Below, one piece after another: positions 16,610 to 25,372 of a stretch of 64,000 nt of DNA. Each line of letters opens with the position of its first letter. Within the stretch, counting starts at the first letter, position 1. The notes under the pieces are model-generated. The model had not been told where the DNA came from and did no database searches. It worked only from the letters and a program-made list of their open reading frames with translations. The position numbers were made by a program, and so were the translations under genes. The stretch lies in contig JAHZAY010000012.1 in the NCBI GenBank assembly GCA_019423685.1, forward strand, positions 1 through 64,000. Reading direction: 5' to 3'. The stretch comes from Clostridiales bacterium (lineage in GTDB: Bacteria > Bacillota > Clostridia > Oscillospirales > Ruminococcaceae).

Positions 16610-17581
16610 TTAGTATTCAACCTTATACATATATCTTCTTTCGTCCATCGAATGACCGGTAACCTGGGACATCTGGAAAACATAGTACCGCTCGATCGGG
16701 ATGAGGACAACTGGGTTGAAGAACTCTACAACGTCTGGATCAATTCTGCCCTTGTTGAGCTCCTTGAAGTCGATGACGATGAAGTTTTCTGCATAGGTCT
16801 TTAAGAACTTCAGGCATCTCTCATCCAGTGCTCTGGTTCTGCCCTCACTCATAATCAGAACCATCGGCAGCTTCTTGTCGGTGGTCTCAAATGGGCCGTG
16901 GAAATACTCGCCAGTGTGCAGGCAAACCGCATGTTTCCACTGCATCTCCATGAAGTGGCAGCAGCACATCGAATATGCAACGCCGTAGTTTGGACCAGAA
17001 GCCAGTACATAGAAGATTGGCTCTTTGCTTTCCTTCTCAGCCCAAGCCTGAGCCGCTGGCAAGCACTCTTTCTTGGCCTCTTCTACAATCTCGTTGATGT
17101 ACTGGTAAGCATCCATCGCCTTGTCGTATTTGTCCCAGCCCTCAATCTGATGCAGCAGCTCAAAGCCGATGCGCAGCGAGCAAGACTGGTTGGAATTGCT
17201 GTAATCCTGCGGCTGGCCGTTGGAGTAAACAACAACATACTGACCAACTTTAGCCATGCCAGTCTGCATCGAACCGGTCATTGCAATGGTGATGGCACCT
17301 TTTGCATTGGCAGTCTCAACAGCCTTTACCGTTTCTGGGGTAGCTTTCAGCGAGCAGATTACTGCGATGCAGCGCTCGTCCAACTCTTTTGGAGTAGCAT
17401 GTACAAATTCGTTGCTGGTGTAGGTGGTGGCACTGAATGTCTTTGCCTCACTCTGGAGCAGGTACAATCCAGGGAAGATGGCTGCTTTGGAACCGCCGCA
17501 AGCTACAAAGTAAACGTGCTTCAGGCCGCCCTTAGCGTCCAGCTTTTGTTTGATTTCTGTGATCATTTGTTTGATTTCCAT
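16610..17581 (-). CDS. frlB: SIS-domain deglycase, FrlB-like (fructosamine 6-phosphate deglycase)
   Basis: A 323-residue cytoplasmic enzyme expected to cleave an N-(6-phosphofructosyl) amino acid to glucose 6-phosphate and the free amino acid. There are two SIS domains: HVYFVACGGSKAAIFPGLYLL and VICSLKATPETVKAVE in the first, and HTGEYFHGPFETTDKKLP (about residue 215-232) in the second. The last corresponds to the 'SGEFRHGPLE' active-site region of E. coli FrlB. The C-terminus (S)MDERRYMYKVEY closely matches 'NPDERRYYGGLVEY' of E. coli FrlB. The start at 17581 follows AAAGGGAG. It is the last gene of the transporter operon. The specific substrate (fructoselysine, other fructosamines or glucoselysine) cannot be read from sequence. 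Confidence 0.88.
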   Translation of the reverse strand: MEIKQMITEIKQKLDAKGGLKHVYFVACGGSKAAIFPGLYLLQSEAKTFSATTYTSNEFVHATPKELDERCIAVICSLKATPETVKAVETANAKGAITIAMTGSMQTGMAKVGQYVVVYSNGQPQDYSNSNQSCSLRIGFELLHQIEGWDKYDKAMDAYQYINEIVEEAKKECLPAAQAWAEKESKEPIFYVLASGPNYGVAYSMCCCHFMEMQWKHAVCLHTGEYFHGPFETTDKKLPMVLIMSEGRTRALDERCLKFLKTYAENFIVIDFKELNKGRIDPDVVEFFNPVVLIPIERYYVFQMSQVTGHSMDERRYMYKVEY

Positions 17582-17625
17582 AATGCGTATCTCCCTTTCC
17601 TCCAACGTATTTTGAAATGAAATAT

Positions 17626-18774
17626 TTATGCCTTCTGCTGCTTATCTTTGCTAATCTGCTCAAGCATAGCGCACAACAGACGGACACAATCGACAGCTGC
17701 AGGATAATAACCGTATTCCTTTTCGCTGTGATCCAGCGCTCCGTGTGGGCCCATGCCGTCCAGAACGATCGGATCGCTGCCGCAACGGGACAGATGGTTG
17801 CCATCCGAGCCGCCTCCGCGATCCTTTTCCTCAAAGTGAATGCCCAGATCGTCGGCAATCTTATGCAGTTTCTCGACGAATGCGGCAGTCTTTTCCGATT
17901 TCATCATCGGAGGAGAAGAACGATGTTTGACAATGACGGTATGTACACCTTTGACAAATGGCTCTCCATCCACCATCTTCTGTACTGCCTGCTCAATGCG
18001 CTGGCGCTCCGATTCTTTCTTAAAGCGCATCTCTACGGTGAGCTTTGCAAAATCCGGTACGACGTTGGACGCCGTGCCGCCGGAAACAACACCTACATTG
18101 ACGGTGGTGTCATCCTCACGGCTGGCCATGCCCATCAGCTCTACAACGTAGTGTGCCATCTCCAGCACCGCCGAAGCGTTCTCTACGCTGAACATAAAGC
18201 CCGCATGAGCTGCCTGTCCGTGAAACTCCAGCTCGTATCCCATCGAGCCCTTTCGTGCAAAGCAGTGACGGGTACCTTTGTTGCCCGCCGACTCCATGAC
18301 GACGACGATATCTGCCTTGCGGCCGATTTCATCCATTTTTTCACGGGAGTATTTGCTGCCGATCTCCTCATCCGGGTTGTAGAGCATGCAGATGTTGAGG
18401 TTTTCCAAAACTTTTGGATCCGCATTGAGTGCTACATGATACATCGCGGTGTCGCCGTTCTTCATGTCGCCAACGCCTGGTCCATATACGTTTTCTTCGT
18501 CCATCGAGAACGGACGCTTTGCAGCCGTTCCGTCTGGGAAAACGGTGTCCATATGTCCTACAAACATAACGTCGTAGTGATCGGCCGGACGGTTGCTGAT
18601 CTCCATCAATCTTCCCGCTTCCGGTCCGACATCATGGTTGATGACGTGCCATCCCAAATCGCGGTACCAGCCCTCAATGACATCTGCCACCTTGTTGACA
18701 CCCGCCGCATTGTGGGAACCGCTGTCGATGTTGACCAGCGTCTCCAGCTGCTTTAAGTAAAGATTTAAATCCAT
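17626..18774 (-). CDS. M20 family metallopeptidase (carboxypeptidase G2/ArgE type)
   Basis: A 382-residue di-zinc peptidase or deacylase. Metal and catalytic residues are visible: H74 and D76 in VGHMDTVFP, D103 in GPGVGDMKNG, E136/E137 in NPDEEIGS, E161 in MESAGN, and a C-terminal His in GPHGALDHSEKEY. The dimerisation domain lies at about 175-290 (FHGQAAHAG). It has no signal peptide, so it acts in the cytoplasm. GGAGGTGA precedes the start. Between a fructosamine deglycase and a peptide transporter, its likely job is cleaving imported di- or oligopeptides, perhaps glycated ones, to single amino acids (inference from context). Confidence 0.9.
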   Translation of the reverse strand: MDLNLYLKQLETLVNIDSGSHNAAGVNKVADVIEGWYRDLGWHVINHDVGPEAGRLMEISNRPADHYDVMFVGHMDTVFPDGTAAKRPFSMDEENVYGPGVGDMKNGDTAMYHVALNADPKVLENLNICMLYNPDEEIGSKYSREKMDEIGRKADIVVVMESAGNKGTRHCFARKGSMGYELEFHGQAAHAGFMFSVENASAVLEMAHYVVELMGMASREDDTTVNVGVVSGGTASNVVPDFAKLTVEMRFKKESERQRIEQAVQKMVDGEPFVKGVHTVIVKHRSSPPMMKSEKTAAFVEKLHKIADDLGIHFEEKDRGGGSDGNHLSRCGSDPIVLDGMGPHGALDHSEKEYGYYPAAVDCVRLLCAMLEQISKDKQQKA

Positions 18775-18796
18775 CGCACTTCACCTCCTGAATATC

Positions 18797-19378
18797 TTAC
18801 CGTTTTCTGGCAAAAAGATAGTAGGCCGGGCTGCGGTTTTCGCAATCTTTTTTGAGTACAGAGAAGTCGCAGTAAGCAAACGGCTCGCAAACCTCTACCT
18901 TGCCCTTTCTTCCCGGAGAATCAAATTTGCCGGGCTCCAGCGCTGGGTCGAGGATGCACGCCTCGGTCTCGTTGGCCGAGACAACCAGGATATAGTGGCC
19001 ACCGTGAGTAAAGACGCCCTCATAGCCCTCCCGGTCGCCGCCGGAGTTGGCAACTGCCATGCCTCCGTTGTGTACATGCGCGACCATTTTGTTGATATCG
19101 TTCGTTGTTTCAAAGGTTAAACCAAATTTTTCTGCTACAGCAGGACCCATAATTTGCAGATCACTGCCAGCTCCCATATTTGCCTTCAGGTCATAGACCA
19201 TCTGACGGCACTCTTCCAGACTCATGCTGTGCATGGTCATATTTTCAACCAACATGCACAGGCAGCAAAGTCCGCAGCCCGCCGAGGAGATGTTGGACTT
19301 GTCCGCGGGAGCTCCTCCATTTTTGAGGTTGTGCTCATAAGGCATATCAGGATATTTTCTCTGATTGATATAAAGCAT
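18797..19378 (-). CDS. C39-like papain-fold cysteine peptidase
   Basis: A 193-residue protein with no signal peptide. It begins MLYINQRKYPDMPY, as in Peptidase_C39_2 proteins, with the probable nucleophile Cys35 in SAGCGLCCLCML, His128 in THGGHYILVV and Asp144 in ILDPAL. These three fit the Cys-His-Asp triad of the C39-like fold. It lies between the peptide-ABC genes and the M20 peptidase, 16 bases from oppF, so it belongs to the operon. It may be a cytoplasmic peptidase or amidase acting on the imported substrate. An alternative is a non-catalytic bystander, but the intact triad argues against that. Confidence 0.75.
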   Translation of the reverse strand: MLYINQRKYPDMPYEHNLKNGGAPADKSNISSAGCGLCCLCMLVENMTMHSMSLEECRQMVYDLKANMGAGSDLQIMGPAVAEKFGLTFETTNDINKMVAHVHNGGMAVANSGGDREGYEGVFTHGGHYILVVSANETEACILDPALEPGKFDSPGRKGKVEVCEPFAYCDFSVLKKDCENRSPAYYLFARKR

Positions 19379-19394
19379 CGTTGTGCGCTCCCCT

Positions 19395-20375
19395 CTAGTT
19401 GTTGATCTCCTGGTAACGCAGGCATGCTACCTTGCGTTTGCCGTCTACATCGACCAATTGTGGCGCTTCCTCTGCACACCGTGCGGTGGCATATGGGCAG
19501 CGGGTGTGGAAACGGCAGCCTTTCGGCGGCTTCAATGGGCTTGGGACCTCGCCTTCCAGCACGATCTCATCCTTCTTGTGATGGATGTCCGGTACAGGAA
19601 TAGCCGACAGCAGCGCCTTGGTGTATGGATGCAGCGGCTTCTGGAAGAGGTCCTCCTTCTTCGCAATCTCTACAATCTTGCCCAAATACATAACCGCAAC
19701 CTTATCGCAGATGTACTGTACAACGCTCAGGTCGTGGGAAATGAACAGGTACGCCAGGTTCATCTGTTCCTGCAAGTCTTTGAGCAGGTTGAGTACCTGG
19801 GAACGAACCGAAACGTCCAGCGCAGAAACAGGCTCATCACAGACAACCATCTCCGGGTTGTTGATCAGCGCTCTTGCAATTACAATTCTCTGGCGCTGGC
19901 CACCAGAAAGCTCATGTGGGTACTTGTTCAGATATTTTTCGCTCAGGCCTACAACGCCCAGCATCTTGATGACGCGCTGACGTCTTTCCTCTTTCGGGAT
20001 CTCGTGGCCGAGATCAAGAGGAGCCTCTACCGACTGCATGATGGTTTTTCTGGGGTTTAAGGATGCAAACGGATCCTGGAAGATCAGCTGCATTTTCTTG
20101 CGGTACTCCAACATCTGGTCGGGGCTGTATTTGGTAATATCCGTTCCATTATATAAAATCTGTCCGCCGGTAACCGAGTGCAATTTTAAGATTGTGCGGC
20201 CCAAGGTGGACTTTCCGCAGCCGGACTCACCTACCAGGCCGATCGTCTCGCCCTTTTCCATCGTCAGATCGACGCCGTCTACCGCTTTCAGGTAGACGCG
20301 GTTCTTGGCGGAAAAGCTCTTCTTGACGAGGAAGTGTTTTTGCAGATCATGAATTTCGAGCAGCGGTGCTCCCAT
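19395..20375 (-). CDS. Peptide ABC transporter ATPase, OppF/DppF-like
   Basis: A 326-residue ATPase: Walker A GESGCGKSTLGR, signature LSGGQRQRIVIARAL, Walker B MVVCDEPVSALD, and a C-terminal oligopeptide-type extension containing the Cys cluster region GCRFHTRCPYATARC (Fe-S or Zn-like motif common in Opp/Dpp ATPases). The start at 20375 follows GGAGGAAGCACAG; the frame overlaps the end of oppD by 29 bases. It pairs with OppD to energise peptide import. Confidence 0.93.
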   Translation of the reverse strand: MGAPLLEIHDLQKHFLVKKSFSAKNRVYLKAVDGVDLTMEKGETIGLVGESGCGKSTLGRTILKLHSVTGGQILYNGTDITKYSPDQMLEYRKKMQLIFQDPFASLNPRKTIMQSVEAPLDLGHEIPKEERRQRVIKMLGVVGLSEKYLNKYPHELSGGQRQRIVIARALINNPEMVVCDEPVSALDVSVRSQVLNLLKDLQEQMNLAYLFISHDLSVVQYICDKVAVMYLGKIVEIAKKEDLFQKPLHPYTKALLSAIPVPDIHHKKDEIVLEGEVPSPLKPPKGCRFHTRCPYATARCAEEAPQLVDVDGKRKVACLRYQEINN

Positions 20376-21366
20376 CTGTGCTTCCTCCTTCCTCAACATA
20401 TTTCCAGCATCTTACTTTGTGTCCATCTGCCAGGGTGTGCATGCCTGGATCTTCTTCCCAGCAGCGCTTGGTGGCCTCTTTGCAACGTGTGCAGAAGCGG
20501 CAGCCCTTTGGCATCTCGTCCAGGGTTGGAACGGTGCCATCAATGGTATACAGGCGCTCATCCTTCTTCTGGTTGATACGTGGAATCGAGCGCAGCAAGC
20601 CGTTGGTATAGGGGTGCAGCGGGTGGTCGAAGATCTGTTCGAGGGTGCCGTACTCCACATCCTTGCCGGCATACATAACCATGACATGATCGGCCATCTC
20701 CGCAACAACACCCATATCGTGGGTGATCAGAATGACCGAGGTGTTAAAATCGTGCGTCAGCTGACGCATCAGGCGCAAAATCTGTGCCTGGATGGTAACG
20801 TCCAACGCGGTGGTTGGCTCGTCAGCAATCAGCAGCTTTGGATTGCAGGAAAGAGCCATCGCAATCATAACTCTCTGGCGCATACCACCGGAGAGCTGAT
20901 GCGGATACTCTTTGATTCTCTGTTCTGGAGAAGGGATGCCGACCTTTTCCAGCATCTCGATGCTCTTTTGCATTGCATCGTGCTTGGAAATTTTCTGATG
21001 GGTCTGCAGCATCTCTACCATCTGCGCGCCGATGGTGTAAACGGGATTGAGCGAAGTCATTGGCTCCTGGAAGATCATCGAGATCTTGTTGCCACGTACG
21101 TCCCGCATCTCCTCATTGGATGCCTTGGAAAGGTCCTTACCCTGGAACAAAATTTTGCTGTTCGGGTCAATTTCACACAGGCTCGGCGGCATAAGGCGCA
21201 GAATAGAGGTTGCCGTTACGCTTTTGCCGCAGCCGGATTCGCCTACGATGCCGATAATCTTTCCTTCATCCAGGGAGAAGTTTACATCCTCTACTGCCGC
21301 CGTTTTCTGTTTTTTAATTTTAAAGCTTACCTTTAAATTTTCAATTTTTAATAAGGGCTCTGGCAC
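20347..21366 (-). CDS. Peptide ABC transporter ATPase, OppD/DppD-like
   Basis: A 339-residue ATPase with a GTG start at 21366 and AAGGAGG 8 bases upstream. Walker A GESGCGKSVTATSILRL, signature LSGGMRQRVMIAMAL, Walker B LLIADEPTTALD, and a C-terminal GCRFCTRCKEATKRC cluster like that of its partner. The downstream oppF start lies inside its 3' end, so the two ATPases are probably made in equal amounts. Confidence 0.93.
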   Translation of the reverse strand: MPEPLLKIENLKVSFKIKKQKTAAVEDVNFSLDEGKIIGIVGESGCGKSVTATSILRLMPPSLCEIDPNSKILFQGKDLSKASNEEMRDVRGNKISMIFQEPMTSLNPVYTIGAQMVEMLQTHQKISKHDAMQKSIEMLEKVGIPSPEQRIKEYPHQLSGGMRQRVMIAMALSCNPKLLIADEPTTALDVTIQAQILRLMRQLTHDFNTSVILITHDMGVVAEMADHVMVMYAGKDVEYGTLEQIFDHPLHPYTNGLLRSIPRINQKKDERLYTIDGTVPTLDEMPKGCRFCTRCKEATKRCWEEDPGMHTLADGHKVRCWKYVEEGGSTDGSTAARNS

Positions 21367-21438
21367 AAGAGGTTCCTCCTTACTTACTTACTTCCATGAT
21401 CCGGCTGGCAAAAGAAACCAAATCCGCGATTCTGAAAG

Positions 21439-21464
21439 GGGTGCATCGCATGCACGATGCACCC
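21439..21464 (-). repeat. Hairpin between the binding-protein and ATPase genes
   Basis: GGGTGCATCG / CGATGCACCC (10 bp, 6-base loop) in the 115-base gap after the binding-protein gene, without a T run. Such intra-operon hairpins often stabilise the upstream mRNA so that the binding protein outnumbers the ATPases. Confidence 0.6.
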
Positions 21465-21481
21465 TCATCATCAAACTATTA

Positions 21482-23188
21482 TTATTCGGTTACTTCCCAG
21501 TTCCAAACAGCTTCGTTGAGCATGCCTGCATCGGACTGATGTACGCCGGACATTCTCGGGCTGACAACATTAAACGAGTAAGCATGATAGAGCATTACCA
21601 GAGGCATCTCGTCATACCAGAATTCCTGATATTCGTTGACCAGTTCTTTTCTAGCGGTTTCATCCATCTCGGAAGCGATCTGCTCCTGATACTCTGCAAA
21701 GCTTGGATCGGTGATCTGGCAGTAGGTTGCATTTCTGTAATCATAGTAACCTTCCATCCACAGCGGGTAGTTGGTCGCGGTGGATCCGCAGATACCAAGG
21801 TCATAAGTACCATCCTGCAGGCCAGCAAACTCGGTTGCAAGGTCTACGGTCAGGATCTCGATGTTGATGCCAACCTCGGCGAGGTTCTGCTGGATAACAG
21901 CTGCCATTCTCTCACGAGTGGAGGTAACAGCCATGGTCAGGGTCTCGCTGCTGTCCCATCCAGCTTCTGCAAGCAGTTCTTTTGCCTTTTCAACGTCTCT
22001 GGACCACTCAATTCCAGCATCATACTCGGAACCCGGGATGATGAAGGTTGCGGACGGAACGCCCTGGCCCTCTACGTTCTGGTCGATCAGCATCTCTTTG
22101 TCAATAGCAAGGTTCATTGCCTGACGGATTCTCTTATCGGATACGTTCTGGTTGTTGATCAGGAAAGCGACAATGCTGGTTGGCAGGTCGGATTTCTGTA
22201 CTGGCAGGCCCATATCCTCTGCTGCAAGCGAATCCTCGATAGAGGAGCTCTGCATGAACATATCCAGCTCACCGGTCATAACGGAAGTAACGGTGTTGGA
22301 AGCAGAGATTACAGTGTAAACCAGTTTGCCAAACTTTGGAGCGCCCAGCTGGTAATCCGCAAAGGAACCAAGCTCGAGCTGGCTGCCGGAAAGCTCAGAA
22401 ATGTAGGTGCAAGGACCAGAACCCAGATCGTTCGGGTTGTCCCAGATGTCAGAAGCGTTTACTTCTGCAGGATCCATGTCGCCCAGCAGGTGCTCAGGCA
22501 GTACATAGAAGTATTTGTTGTGGAGCATGATCCAGTCCTCAACCGGTGTTGGGGTCTTGAAGGTCATAACCAGGGTGTGATCGTCGGTCGCTTCGATGCC
22601 CAGGGTGTCGCCGGTTCTAACGCCGGAATCATCGGTGCCTTCGAAGAATTTGAACTCGCTCTTCATACCGAAGTCAAAGTTCGGATCGGTGATCAGGTAA
22701 GCGGTGAATACCCAGTCGTTTGCGGTAACTGGGGTGCCATCGTGGAATTTTGCGTCTGGGTCCAGATGGAAGGTAGCAGTCATACCGTCTTCAGAGGATT
22801 CCCAAGACTCAGCAGCTCTTGGCTCAACCGACTCAGCAGCCTCGGTGATGTAGGCCAGGCGGTCATACAGTTTGTCAAGAACCATGTGCTGGAAGGTGGA
22901 ACCGCTGGAAGAACCATATGGGTTCAGCGAGTCCCAAGCGGTGGTGAGACCGTAGTTGATAACAACATCGGAATAATCCGCAGTCTCGGTGTCGCCAGCT
23001 TCTTCAGTGCTCTCTGCTTTTTCGGCGTCGCTGCTTTCCTCACTAGCAGTGCTCTCCTCTGTTGTGGTGCTCTCTGTTGAAGAAGTGGTAGTGGTATTGC
23101 CACTGCTTCCGCAGCCGCTCAGCGCAAATGTCATCGTCATTGTCAGCGCGATGGCCATGCTCAGTACACGCAACGTATGTTTCTTCAT
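21482..23188 (-). CDS. Peptide-type solute-binding lipoprotein (SBP_bac_5)
   Basis: A 568-residue extracellular lipoprotein. The signal ends in FALSGC, with the lipidated Cys at residue 26, followed by a Ser/Thr/Glu-rich linker to about 70. The family-5 fold follows: INYGLTTAWDSLNPYGSS, AESWESSEDGMTATFHLDPDAKFHDGTPVTANDWVFT (about 105-140) and DKRIRQAMNLAIDKEMLID (about 350-370). It is expressed with permeases, ATPases, two peptidases and the frlB-like gene. Family-5 proteins bind peptides, opines, nickel or glycans, so the proposed glycated-peptide ligand is inferred from neighbours only. Confidence 0.93.
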   Translation of the reverse strand: MKKHTLRVLSMAIALTMTMTFALSGCGSSGNTTTTSSTESTTTEESTASEESSDAEKAESTEEAGDTETADYSDVVINYGLTTAWDSLNPYGSSSGSTFQHMVLDKLYDRLAYITEAAESVEPRAAESWESSEDGMTATFHLDPDAKFHDGTPVTANDWVFTAYLITDPNFDFGMKSEFKFFEGTDDSGVRTGDTLGIEATDDHTLVMTFKTPTPVEDWIMLHNKYFYVLPEHLLGDMDPAEVNASDIWDNPNDLGSGPCTYISELSGSQLELGSFADYQLGAPKFGKLVYTVISASNTVTSVMTGELDMFMQSSSIEDSLAAEDMGLPVQKSDLPTSIVAFLINNQNVSDKRIRQAMNLAIDKEMLIDQNVEGQGVPSATFIIPGSEYDAGIEWSRDVEKAKELLAEAGWDSSETLTMAVTSTRERMAAVIQQNLAEVGINIEILTVDLATEFAGLQDGTYDLGICGSTATNYPLWMEGYYDYRNATYCQITDPSFAEYQEQIASEMDETARKELVNEYQEFWYDEMPLVMLYHAYSFNVVSPRMSGVHQSDAGMLNEAVWNWEVTE

Positions 23189-23206
23189 GAATTTACATCT
23201 CCTTTT

Positions 23207-24061
23207 TTATTTCATTTTCGGGTCAAGCGCGTCGCGCACGCCTTCACCGATAAAATTGAAGCCGATAACGACCAGAATGATACAGATGCCGGGTGGTATC
23301 CATACCCATGGACGTGCAGTCAGGACCAGAAGGTTCTGTGCTGCAAAGATGATGTTGCCCCAGGAGGCCTGTGGTGTCTGAACACCAAGGCCCAGGAAGC
23401 TCAGCGAAGACTCGGTCAAGATACCGCTGGAGACACGGAATGCAATGCTGACCCAAACAGGAGCAATCGCATTTGGAAGGATCTCGGTAAAGATGATCTT
23501 TCCGTTCTTCATGCCCATAGCCCTTGCGGCCTCAATGTATTCTTTTTCACGCATGGACAAGGTATTGCCGTAAATAAGCTTTGCGATAGAGGTCCAGCCC
23601 AAGACACCAATAACAACGGTAACTGTCAAGATGGATGGACCAAAAACTGCGACCAAAACCAGAATCAGAATCATCGACGGGAAGGACATGAAGATGTCCG
23701 CCGCACGCATGATGATGGTCTCCCACATGCCGCGGTAATAACCGGCGAGCAGTCCGAGCGGGACGCCTACAATGACACTGATAATGGTGGAAGCGATGCC
23801 GACGAACAGCGAGATGCGGCCGCCATACAAAAGGCGGGCAAACAGGTCACGGCCGACATCGTCGGTGCCCAGAATGTGCTCTGGGGAAGGCGAACTGTTA
23901 AATCCAGCATAAGCATCGGTGGTGTATGGGTCCATGTCCAGAAACAGCGGCAGCAAAATGCAGCACAGTGCAACGAACAGAACGACAATAACGCCAAAAA
24001 CCGCACGCTTGTTGTGGGTAAATTTTGCCCACGCCTGGCTTTTCACACGTTGTTTTTCCAC
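23207..24061 (-). CDS. Peptide ABC transporter permease, OppC/DppC-like
   Basis: A 284-residue inner-membrane protein with six predicted spans. The N-terminal cytoplasmic AWAKFTHNKRAVFGVIVVL is typical of DppC, as are GTDDVGRDLFARLLYGGRISL and the EAA loop EAARAMGMKNGKIIFTEILPN. A GTG start at 24061 is preferred because AAGGAGG is 8 bases upstream; the more upstream ATG at 24109 lies inside the previous gene without a ribosome site. Confidence 0.92.
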   Translation of the reverse strand: MEKQRVKSQAWAKFTHNKRAVFGVIVVLFVALCCILLPLFLDMDPYTTDAYAGFNSSPSPEHILGTDDVGRDLFARLLYGGRISLFVGIASTIISVIVGVPLGLLAGYYRGMWETIIMRAADIFMSFPSMILILVLVAVFGPSILTVTVVIGVLGWTSIAKLIYGNTLSMREKEYIEAARAMGMKNGKIIFTEILPNAIAPVWVSIAFRVSSGILTESSLSFLGLGVQTPQASWGNIIFAAQNLLVLTARPWVWIPPGICIILVVIGFNFIGEGVRDALDPKMK

Positions 24062-24074
24062 TCTCCGCACCTCC

Positions 24075-25028
24075 TTAATCGTAGCTGATGCGTGGATCCA
24101 GTCTTGCATAGATCAGATCCAGAATCAGGTTTGCAACCAGAACGACGACGGAGATCAAAACGGTGACGCCCATGATAACCGGATAATCGCGGTTGTTAAT
24201 CGCAGTAACCATCAAGCTGCCGATACCTGGCCAAGCGAAGATCTGCTCGGTTACAACCGCGCCGCCAATCAGGAACGGAATGGACAGGCTGATGGAGGTA
24301 ACAACAGGGATCAGTGCGTTGCGGAACGCATGCTTGATGACGATGATGCTTTCTTTTAAGCCTTTGGAGCGAGCGGTCTTGATGTACTCTTCGTTGAGTA
24401 CCTCGAGAACACTGGCTCTGGTCTGCTTGATGTAGTTTCCGATCGGCTGAATGCCGCAGACAATAGCCGGTAAGATCAGATGTTGTACCAGATCTCCAAA
24501 CTCATGTTGTCCTGACGTGCTGTACATGCCGCTGGTCGGTAGCCATCCTAGCTTAACTGAGATTACATAGATCAAAATCAAGCTCAGGAAGAAGTTTGGC
24601 ACACACGAACCCAGGAAAGCTACAAAGTTTGCAGCTGTGTCCCACTTGGAATACGGTCTGTAAGCCGCCAGAATACCGAGCGGAACACCGATGATGATTG
24701 CCATGACGATACCGGTACCGGTCAGAATCAACGATGCCTGTAATCTCTGGCCAATCATCAGGCTAACCTCCTGCGATGTGCGGTAGGAGGTTCCCAGGTC
24801 TCCCTGGAACAGTTCTCCAAGCCAGATAAAGTACCGGACGATGATCGGCTTATCCAGTCCAAGAGAAACCTTGAGTGCTTCCAAGTCGCTTTGTGAGAGC
24901 TCACCGGAAGACGCCATAATGTCAAGAGGTCCGCCTGGCGCGATGTTTACCAGGAAGAATACAATAAAAGTAATTCCCAGGAAAACGGGTATCGCGATCA
25001 GCAATCTCTTGATTGTGTACTTAATCAC
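24075..25028 (-). CDS. Peptide ABC transporter permease, OppB/DppB-like
   Basis: A 317-residue inner-membrane protein with six predicted spans, TIKRLLIAIPVFLGITFIVF at the N-terminus and the EAA loop KTARSKGLKESIIVIKHAFRN. A GTG start at 25028 is preferred because AGAGGTG precedes it by 6 bases; another GTG three codons earlier has poorer spacing. It is the first gene of the minus-strand operon oppBC-SBP-oppDF-C39-M20-frlB, which continues with short gaps to 16610. Confidence 0.92.
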   Translation of the reverse strand: MIKYTIKRLLIAIPVFLGITFIVFFLVNIAPGGPLDIMASSGELSQSDLEALKVSLGLDKPIIVRYFIWLGELFQGDLGTSYRTSQEVSLMIGQRLQASLILTGTGIVMAIIIGVPLGILAAYRPYSKWDTAANFVAFLGSCVPNFFLSLILIYVISVKLGWLPTSGMYSTSGQHEFGDLVQHLILPAIVCGIQPIGNYIKQTRASVLEVLNEEYIKTARSKGLKESIIVIKHAFRNALIPVVTSISLSIPFLIGGAVVTEQIFAWPGIGSLMVTAINNRDYPVIMGVTVLISVVVLVANLILDLIYARLDPRISYD

Positions 25029-25372
25029 GCTTTTCACCTCTTTATGTTTTCTTGATGCTGACTTTCTTTTTCCTTCCTTCTCCTTTCTGTTACACTGTGA
25101 ACATCTTGTCTTTTTTCTTCATTCTTTCGCTTCAACTGGCAGAGCGCGGCGGTAATCGCCGAGAATCATACCCATTCATGCTAACTCATATGCTAACATA
25201 TCAAAATATACTTGTCAATATATCATAGTTATTGAAAAATAGCCTCGAAATTTTATGTATATTTTATTCAATATCGACTTGACAAAATAAATAAATCCGA
25301 TTATGATACATATAAAAACATCTGCATATGTTTTAGTATGTATTTGCGGCATTTTAATAAGGGAGTGTTTGT
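25029..25372. promoter_or_regulatory. Divergent control region of the frl-like locus
   Basis: This gap separates the leftward transporter/deglycase operon from the rightward kinase gene. Rightward promoter: TTGACA 25279-25284, 17 bases, TATGAT 25302-25307. Leftward promoter: TTGACA at 25218-25213, 17 bases, TAGCAT at 25195-25190, a poor -10 suggesting regulation. Two direct copies of ATGCTAAC (25178-25185 and 25190-25197, 12 bases apart) overlap that -10 and are good operator candidates for the GntR regulator. The segment is strongly A/T-rich. Confidence 0.65.

Noticed and set aside
21047..23080. A 677-codon open frame antisense to the binding-protein gene
   Set aside because: It is the mirror of a strongly supported gene, has no ribosome site and no family resemblance; long antisense frames arise here from codon bias.
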